Assembly (NCBI RefSeq): GCF_024166365.1
Contig: NC_064821.1
Coordinates: 51,735,093-51,799,092 of the forward strand
Source: Elephas maximus indicus
Lineage: Eukaryota > Chordata > Mammalia > Proboscidea > Elephantidae
Length of the DNA: 64,000 nucleotides
Direction: 5' to 3'
The translations under genes and the position numbers were made by a program. A model generated the notes under the pieces. The model did no database searches and had not been told where the DNA came from. It saw only the letters and a program-made list of their open reading frames with translations. Of the stretch, positions 56,746 to 64,000 are shown one piece after another. How positions within the stretch are numbered: the stretch's first letter is position 1; the number at the start of each line of letters is the position of its first letter.

Positions 56746-58130
56746 TCTGTATCTGTATATGTATACAAATATATATTTCCTTTCACAGAAATTACAGCAT
56801 AGGATACATACATGAATCTTTTATTTATTTATTTTCACTTAAGGGGGGAATAGCTTGGAAATTCTATTTCCATTATTATTGTCCTGGTTGTGGTCAATAT
56901 TAAAGGGATAGGCTGACAGGTGTAAGGGGAAGGGGCTAAGGGCTGGTGACAGCTACCTGGCAGCACAGACCGTGACCATGCCACTGAGACCTTTGCTCTT
57001 CCTTCAGCCAACAAAGGAAATGGGTAAAAGAAGAGGAAGAAATTGAGAAAAGCCCTTCATGACCACGGGCAACTGCCCTCCAGGCTGGCTACCACGGGGA
57101 CACCTCTTTTTCTTCACCTTCCCAGGGAAGCAGAGTCCTGTGCCTTTAACAGTCTTCAACACGTGCTGCACGTACCAGGAGTAACATCTGGGCCACAGCC
57201 ACCTCTAGTTAAAGAGACAGGCCCTCCTTCTAGATGCAGCTTGGACCAGATTCAAGTTCTAGCAACTGAGTGAAGGGAGCTGGAAACACATGTCAAAGGG
57301 GTGGAGCAGGCTGCGCCTGGGTGAAATTTTTCTTCTGGGGAGGGCAGCAGCCTCCAAGATTGATTTCGCTTTCTGACTCACAATGAATCTGGGGACTTGG
57401 GCCATGGAAGCCCTACTGCCCAGGGGTTCTTACTCGCCGCAGTGCATGACCCTAGGGCCCAGCAAATGGAGAGTCAGAGCTGGGTCCCAATCCTGCCTCT
57501 CTAATAGTGGTCCCACAGATCTGGTGGCTTCACTTCACTAAGCCCCAGAGTCTTCATTTTGCAAATGGAAGCAATAGGGCTTAAGACCCAGGGCTGCTGT
57601 GAGCATGGAATAAGAGAGAGCTCTGAAAATTGAGCCAGCCAACACAAGCTCCTTCTCCTCCTCTCTGCTCATTCCTGCATTTCCTCCTCAAAGGGTCTGG
57701 AATCCCTGTTTTCATCCTCCTGAATCCAAAACATCCGGTGGCTTCTGGCATTAAGTCTGGTCCCCAGCTGAAGAATCTCCCCTCCCTGGGTCAAAGCTGT
57801 GAGGTAGAGGCTCTGGATCCCGCTCTTGCCTCTTCCCCTTACTTGCCTGTGAGTCCCTCTGGGCCTCCCTTCTGCCATCTGTCCAATGAGATGATCTCCA
57901 AGGTTCCTAGTGATTGTACTCATCTTTCAAAAATAACATGCACTGGCTTTGTTTGGATTGTACAAATAGTATTTATTCATTATAAAAAATAAAAATGAAA
58001 AAATATACAATATAAACACGAAAATAAAAACTACCTATAATCCCACCACCTGGAAATAATCACTGCAAACATTTGGACGTAATTTTCTTCCAGGACGCTC
58101 TTTATGTGTATCTAGATCCATACCAAACCA
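56746..58130. other. Intergenic stretch, no gene seen
   Basis: About 1.4 kb. The phrase cttcactaagccccagagtc near 57530 fits MIR. A/T-rich at 57950-58030. Frames are short and lack domains. Confidence 0.5.
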
Positions 58131-58134
58131 AATA

Positions 58135-58345
58135 AAACCAAACCCATTGCCATAGAGTCGATTTGGACTCATGTCGACCCCATGTGTTAAAGAGTAGAAC
58201 TGCTCCATAGGGCTTTCTTTGCTGTAACGTTTATAGATGCAGATGGCCAGGATTTTCTTCCTCAGTGTCGCTGGGTGGGCTTGAACTGCCAACCTTCGGT
58301 TGGTAGTCAAGCACAAACTGTCTGCACTATTCAGGGACCTATCTA
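58135..58345 (-). mobile_element. AfroSINE
   Basis: Antisense copy: attgccatagagtcgatttg through ctgcactattcagggaccta. Confidence 0.85.
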
Positions 58346-59278
58346 TATTTTAAGAATATATTTTTACTAAGTGGGGTCATTCTGTATAAAGAATATTGTT
58401 GATTTTTTGTTTCCCCAGCACCTACATACCACCTGTTCTACTTGCTTCACTGATGTCCATGACATTCCACCTCCCCCAGCTTGTGCCTTCTCCCGGGGAG
58501 CCCCTCGCCACACTCCGACCCTACCCAGGGCTGCACCTACCACCCCCCACTGCCCCAAGTCTACTGCCTCTCTGGAGCCTCATCTGCCAGAAAGAGGCTC
58601 CAAGGCCCTGCCAGCGGACCTCTGCCCGGGAAGGGAGGGCTTCTTTCTGGAGGTTGTTACCCCTAGCCCACATCTGGTCCAGGAGCCCTTGCTCTAGAGC
58701 CCCTTCAGTTGTTTATTGAGCTTTGAAGAAAATCCTGTCTGTGAAGAGGCCCTAAGAATGTCAACACACATTCATTCACTCATTTGACAATGAGCCCTCA
58801 GGAGCAAGACCTTCCTTGGCCCAGAGTTCAGCCTGACCCTCAGGGACCCAAAGACAGATTAAGGGACTCCCTTTAGATTTCTGCATTTCTTGTGGCCAGA
58901 GACACATGGCAAGGGTGTGCCTCTGAACACTTTTGTGCCCACTCTCACCCCCTGGACAGGACTCCCAGGTCCTTCTGGCTGAGATGCTCCCCTGCTGAAA
59001 GCCTCAAGAGGGTCAACGGTCAGAAAAGCAGAAGCATTGTTCGGCACTGCGCCAGAGTGAGCTGGGGCTGGAGGCAGTTCAGGTGAGAGGAAGCCCAGGT
59101 CCAAGGCCCACTGACATCCTCTGTGCCTGCAAGCCTGTACTCTCTCAGTCTGGATGTGCTCCTTTGTAAAATGGGGGTATTGCAATAATACCTGCCTCGC
59201 CTGGACTTTTCTCTGGATCGAATGTGAAAAATAAGGTTAACTGCTTCAAAAAGAGAGCCACAGAACTGAAAGAGATTT
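58346..59278. other. Intergenic stretch upstream of PLOD1
   Basis: Single-copy-looking DNA. Overlapping frames at 58367-58719 on both strands are pyrimidine/purine-biased artefacts. No gene seen. Confidence 0.5.
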
Positions 59279-59570
59279 CTAGCCCAGTGGTTAAGGTGGG
59301 ATTTATCCGGGTGCAAATCCAGTCCCTGTGACTCCTGGCTGTCGGATTTCGGGCAAACGACTTGGTTTTTCTGACCTTCAGGTTCTTCCTCTGTTAAATG
59401 GGGAGGAACAATAGTGGGTGCCCCTTGGGTTGGGGAGAAAGACTAAATGAAAGAGCTGAGACTTAGTGGGGGGGGGCTGTTCTCAGTGCGCAAGATCCCA
59501 TGAGTAGATGCTATTATGGTCCCCACTTACAGGTGAGAAAACTGAGGCTAACAGCTATTGATACAGTACT
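59279..59570 (-). mobile_element. MIR SINE
   Basis: Phrases atccagtccctgtgactcct, tttcgggcaaacgacttggt, aggttcttcctctgttaaat and caggtgagaaaactgaggct show one or two MIR copies close together. Confidence 0.65.
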
Positions 59571-59739
59571 GTAAAGCCTTCGAGCAGACTCTAGGATATA
59601 GAAATTGTGTTTGCCTCCCCCTCTTCATCCCCTTATTCTTCCTTGTCTCAATGAATCACCCTGGAGGCGTCAGGGCAAGAGGGCAGGCCTGGCGGAAGGG
59701 CCGGAAGGCTCAGAGACTAGCCCAGGCAGCTGTCCCCAC

Positions 59740-59926
59740 TGCGAGAGGCCTCAGCGAGGGAACATCTGCAGGAAAATCCTTCCCCCGGGGCGGGAACGGG
59801 AAGGCGGGCGGTGCGGCACCGCCCCCGGGGCGGGCCCAGTGCGTGGCAGCGGGACCGCTGGCCGCTTCGCGACGTTTCCAGCTCTGCTTGCTGCTCCCGG
59901 CCGGCCGAACGCCCCAGGACCCCGCC
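59740..59926 (+). promoter_or_regulatory. PLOD1: PLOD1 promoter and 5' UTR region
   Basis: CpG- and GC-box-rich (ccccggggcggg twice), directly before the PLOD1 ATG. A perfect 9-bp inverted repeat (gggcggtgc, one base, gcaccgccc) lies at 59806-59824. TATA is not seen, which fits a CpG-island housekeeping-type promoter. The start site is not placed. Confidence 0.7.
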
Positions 59927-60002
59927 ATGCGGCCCCTGCTGCTCCTGGCCACGCTGGGCTGGCTGCTCCTGGCCGAAGCGAAGGGCGACTCCCAGCCGGA
60001 GG
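59927..60002 (+). CDS. PLOD1: PLOD1 exon 1 (procollagen-lysine 5-dioxygenase 1), partial
   Basis: Lysyl hydroxylase 1 hydroxylates lysines of procollagen in the ER using Fe(II), 2-oxoglutarate, oxygen and ascorbate. Only exon 1 is in the window: MRPLLLLATLGWLLLAEA, a signal peptide, then KGDSQPE and one base before the donor ggtgaggcgg. It matches the human start except for a few residues after the signal. The ATG has G at -3. Exon 2 (human NLLVLTVATKE...) was not found before 64000, so intron 1 extends past the edge. Confidence 0.9.
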
Positions 60003-60299
60003 GTGAGGCGGGGACTGGGCGCGGGCGGGCCAGGGTGGGGCCCAAGGTCGCGGGGGCTGGTCCCTGCCGGGTCCGGCCCGGGGCCGCCTCGGTAAGGACC
60101 AGTCTATACGGGAGGCCTTACATTCAGGAGAGCGTCTGCGTTCCGCCCTCTTGGCCACTTACTGGCAACTTGAAAAATCTCTTCCCCTCTCCGGGCTGCG
60201 GTTCCCTTATTAGTGTAGCAAGTGAGGGAGGGTGACGCAAGGGTGACAGCGGGTATCCCATTCAGCACGGATTGGGTCAAATAATACTAGTACTCATAC

Positions 60300-60550
60300 T
60301 ACTGCTATTACTACTGGCAGTGGCTACAATTTATGCAGCACTCACTATGGGCCAGGCATTGCTAAGCACAGCATGCTGGCATTCACCCTCCAACAATCCA
60401 ACAAGTGGGTCCTTCTATCACCCCCATTTTCCAGCTGGGTAAACAGGCTTCAGAGTGGTGTCATTTGCCCAAGGTCACACAGCTTGTGTGCCTGGGAACC
60501 AGGATTCACACCCAGGCTCTTGTCTGGTTTCAGAGCCACTGGGCCTGAAA
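60300..60550 (+). mobile_element. MIR SINE
   Basis: MIR core: tttatgcagcactcactatg, gccaggcattgctaagcaca, cccaaggtcacacagcttgt. In PLOD1 intron 1. Confidence 0.7.
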
Positions 60551-63274
60551 GTGGGGGTGAGGGGCTAATGGTGGGGGCGAATGGGGCTGGAGGAGGGGCT
60601 GGTTCATGTTCCTCGAACAGTGTGCACTTTCACCCATGCCGTCTGTGGTCTGCTCAGCCCCCTGCCAGGTGCTTATTGCACGCAAGGAAACTGAAGCCCA
60701 GAGAAGTGAAGTGACTGCCCAGGGTTGTCCAGCCCATGGAGTGGTTGATTCAAGGCCTCTGGACTCCTGTCTAGTGCTCCTTCTATTTTCCCAAGGCAGT
60801 GAATCTCAAAGTGTACCCACTCTCCTGAGTGGGTACTGCTCCCCTTCCAGCCCTCCCTGATGTGGCCACCTCCAGGGCTACGTAGGGAGCACCCGAGAGC
60901 CCCAAGGAGAGCACAGACCCAGGACAACCGAGTGAAGCAAACCTTGGAGCCAAACTAGCCACACGCTCCTTGGTGGCTCCTACTCCCCTGAGTGCTCCAT
61001 CTTCCCCACCTCCTCACCTCCAGGTCACCTGGAGAACCTGGGAACCATGAATAGGGGATGGGGCTTGGGGAAGGGATGGGAGCCACCGTTTCTTGAGAAC
61101 CTCCTTTGTGCCAAGTTGTGCCCAAGGACACATGGCTCCCAGTGCCAAAGTCAGAGGGTGCTTATTCCTCACGGGGCTCTGTCGTCTAGCAGGGAGTGGG
61201 TGATACCTCACTCCTGGAGCTGTTACAAGGATTCCATGGGGTGGGGCCTGTCGGTGAGGGGTCAGCTCAATGCCTGGCCTGGAAAGGCCCTCAGCAAAGG
61301 ACATTTTCCTCCCAGGCTCAGCGCTGCCTGCAGGGCAGTGTGACAGGTTGAAGAATCCAGAGAGGGAAGGGCTGGGCTTGGGGTATGTGCCCGGCCAGGG
61401 GCCCGCAGCCTGGTCCACTCTGCCTGGGAGCCAGGAGCCCTACAATAGCCTCCCCCCTCCCCCCTACCTTTCCTTCCTCTGCTTCTGCTATTGTGGGCTC
61501 TGTCCACCCCAGACCACCCCAGAAGAGAAATGAGATCTGCCTCCAGCCACCCACACGGAAGCCCAGAGAGGTGGGGTAGGCAGGGACCAAATCAACAACA
61601 GGGCTTCAGGTGCCCTGACCCCTGGCAGGTGATCCTGCAGCGGAGTAGGCGCAAGGCAGCTCCCACTGAGGGTGCTGCCAAGGTCAGGATTCAGGGTGCT
61701 GCTGAGATTATCTGATGGACAAGAGGCAACGGGGTCCCCAGACATGGGGCTACTGTCAGGTCGCTCTCAAGTGGGGGCCTTTTGCTTCCCTTGCCACATT
61801 TAGACCCTTTTGGTAAGGAAGGAATTGTTAGTCCTGTTTCGTAGATGGAGAAACTGAGGCCCTGAGAGGTTGAGCACCTGGCCTCCAGTTGCCACAGCTG
61901 GTTGAAAGAGTTGTTGTTGATGGACTCAGACTTGCTGTTCGTTCCCACTGGCCCCCACTTCCTGGGTTGGGAAGGCTGTTGCTTGGAAACACTACCTGGG
62001 GTAGCTGGGCAAGCTCCCCCAGACCCAGCTGAGGTGGGACCCTCAGTTACCTGGACAGGAGGACAGAGTGGGGTGGTCATTTTTCCTGCAGGTCGTTCTT
62101 GAGCTGGCCACTGACTGATGTTGGAGAGGGGGCACCCTAGCAACCCCCAGAGAGGCCAGGTCCTCCCTCCCCTGGCTGGGCCAGGACCCCCCAGCCAGCA
62201 CCAGCTGCCAGGATGGGGCAGCTGCTGAGTATTCAGTTGGGGCAGGCCCAGAGATGTGCCCTGTCTGTCCGCCTGAGCACGGCGAGGCCTGAGGTGGGGA
62301 AGGGAATTTGCTATGGAGCCTTGGGGAGTAAGCGGTAAGGGAGCCCTGGGCAGCTTGTCCATTCCCGCAGCTGAACACTTGTGGACTTGGGGTATGGAGT
62401 TTACAATTTAATTTTCTCTTTTAGGGAGCCCCTAATCTGAGGGAGGATGCAGAGCTTCTCCCTTCGGTGGACTTCAAGTCTGATGGGGGAGACATGATTC
62501 TCTGTTCTCAGGGTGCCCATGTCTGAAGGAGGAGACATTGCCCTTGGACTGGGGGAGCTCCTAGGCCAATGTGGGAGACAGAACAACACTGTCAAAAAGG
62601 CAACATTCAGACAGGCAAATGCCCAGAGAGCTGAGGGGAGCAGGAGGGTCAAGAGGCCAGAGGTCCCTTCTCCCTTTGCAGAGGTGGCTGGCTGATCCCT
62701 GCCCTCTCCCTGGGCTCAGGCTTTCCTGTGGGACTTGATTTGGCCACGGAGAGGGGAGGCCAGCTGGGGCCTGACAGCTGCTAAGTGCAGAGGCTGGGAT
62801 GTCAGCCAGGCTTGGTTCGGGGCTCTCGGTTGTGCTATTCCATTGCAGGGAATGGGGATATCCCAGGAGTCAAGCAGGCCCTGGAGGTGGGGGTGGAGTG
62901 AGGTGGAGCAGTGGTGGAGGAGACCTGAGAACTAAGGAATGAGTGGGGCCAGACCTGGGGGAAGCCAGATTCTGGGGAAGCCAAGGTTGGCTTCTGGGCC
63001 CTGGGAATCCATCCCCTACCCTTCTGCCAGACTCCATTTATGACTTCCGTTCAAGTCCAGGGAGGGGGGCGGAAAGGGGAGAGACTATTCCCACCTCCCC
63101 AGAGAGCAGACCGGGTGTGTCGAAACAGTGCGATGAGACCCAGGAGCTGAGTGTGCTCGGACCATCCACTCGCTTGTCTGGGCTGGAACTGCTTCTTGGG
63201 GCAGGGGTTGGGGAGGGGAGGGAAGTGGGGCACCAGCCCAGAGAATGCCCTTAAAAAAAAAAAAAAAGCATTAC

Positions 63275-63422
63275 CTTTGAGTTGATTCTGACTCATAAGT
63301 GACTCTATAGGACAGGGTAGAGCTGCCCCATAGAGTTTCCAAGGACTGCCTGGTGGGTTCGAACTGCAGATCTTTTGGTTAGCAGCTGACACTCTTAAGC
63401 ACTATGCCACCAGGGTTTCTGA
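63275..63422 (-). mobile_element. AfroSINE, short form
   Basis: Antisense copy: tttgagttgattctgactca through ccaccagggtttct, next to a poly(A) run at 63253-63267. In PLOD1 intron 1. Confidence 0.85.
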
Positions 63423-63689
63423 GGGTGACCTAGCCAGGTTAAAATTCTCAGCCTTTTCCTCAGGGCCACAGAGGTCCTTTCACAGCTCTGCCTTTTCCTC
63501 AGGAGTCCCTTTCTCCCAGGAGCCTTCTCACCTGCGCTGCACCCCTGCTGCAGGCCCCTTGAATGGCCTGTCCACATCAGCCTTGTTCTTCATGCTTGAC
63601 CCCAGGGCAGCATATCACATCTATGGCTCCCTCTCTTGGTGGGGGGGAGGGGGCGGTTTCCTGTAGTAAGAACCCTCAGGCCACCACAG

Positions 63690-63840
63690 CCAGGCTCTGT
63701 GCTAAGTACCTTCTGTACATTAGCTCACTTAATCCTCAAGAGAGTCTTCTGGAGAAGGGTACTATGAATATCTGCATTATTCCCATTTTACAGATGAGGA
63801 AACTGAGGCACAGAGAGAATAATTTGCCCAGCAATCTCTT
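63690..63840 (+). mobile_element. MIR SINE
   Basis: MIR core: gtgctaagtaccttctgtac, attcccattttacagatgag, gaaactgaggcacagagaga. Confidence 0.75.
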
Positions 63841-64000
63841 TTTCACTCTACTGTCTCTGTTGTATCTTTCCTGAGCCTGGCACGTGGGTCGATTCTGGGG
63901 AAAGCACTGCTGGACTTTGGGCAGTAGGTCCCAAGGACCAAGTGCCCCGGGCACTAGGCCTAATAGAGTCCTGGCCTCAGCCCAAGGCAGGCTGTGTGGA

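Larger units (their letters stand above)
60003..64000 (+). other. PLOD1: PLOD1 intron 1 (partial)
   Basis: Contains MIRs (about 60300-60550, 60660-60790, 61835-61900, 63690-63840), one AfroSINE and otherwise GC-moderate single-copy-looking DNA. No second PLOD1 exon seen. Confidence 0.75.

Noticed and set aside
1-64000. NPPA/NPPB exons, tRNA genes, U6, CRISPR or bacterial features
   Set aside because: I looked for the natriuretic-peptide ring motif CFGRKMDRI, U6 and tRNA cores and direct-repeat arrays and found none; tRNA-like text is explained by AfroSINE heads.
60003-64000. A second PLOD1 exon
   Set aside because: No frame resembles the expected NLLVLTVATKE start; intron 1 likely continues beyond the window.

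Overview
The window is nuclear DNA of an afrotherian mammal, most likely an elephant or close relative. The main clue is dozens of tRNA-derived AfroSINE copies in two short forms and one long form. They are accompanied by BovB-like RTE LINEs, L1 3' ends with a lineage-type 3' UTR, and older mammalian repeats (MIR, L2, MER20, MLT1-like LTRs). Genes are recognised by family knowledge and hand translation only; no search was run.

Two host protein genes are clear. KIAA2013 lies on the minus strand (CDS 47487-52799, three coding exons, 634 residues, poly(A) signal near 46725). PLOD1 begins on the plus strand at 59927 with its signal-peptide exon, and its first intron runs off the right edge. In human 1p36.22 these genes are neighbours in the same orientations, next to NPPA/NPPB, so the window is the syntenic block between the natriuretic-peptide genes and PLOD1.

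Two further loci are less expected. At 43746-43879 (+) there is a U5 snRNA-like gene with the expected external control elements: octamer/ZNF143-like DSE near -200, PSE near -55, Sm site, 3' stem-loop and 3' box. Its loop 1 is altered and it carries an internal insertion. At about 34090-40920 (-) there is a decayed multi-exon guanylate cyclase: a possible NIT-like part, a membrane segment, an HNOBA segment and four catalytic-domain exons, with one stop, a lost donor and replaced catalytic residues. I take it as a host pseudogene of a receptor-type cyclase.

Layout: 1-34 kb is gene-poor and repeat-rich, with nested L1, RTE, LTR and AfroSINE insertions. 34-41 kb is the cyclase relic, with a GC-rich island at 36.06-36.93 kb. 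41-43 kb is AfroSINEs and an L2; 43.5-43.9 kb is the U5 locus; 46.7-53.2 kb is KIAA2013 with its CpG-rich promoter; 53.2-59.6 kb is repeats and single-copy DNA; 59.7-64 kb is the PLOD1 promoter, exon 1 and part of intron 1. The genes are not an operon. KIAA2013 is a membrane protein of unknown function, PLOD1 makes ER lysyl hydroxylase 1, and the U5 locus would feed the spliceosome if expressed.
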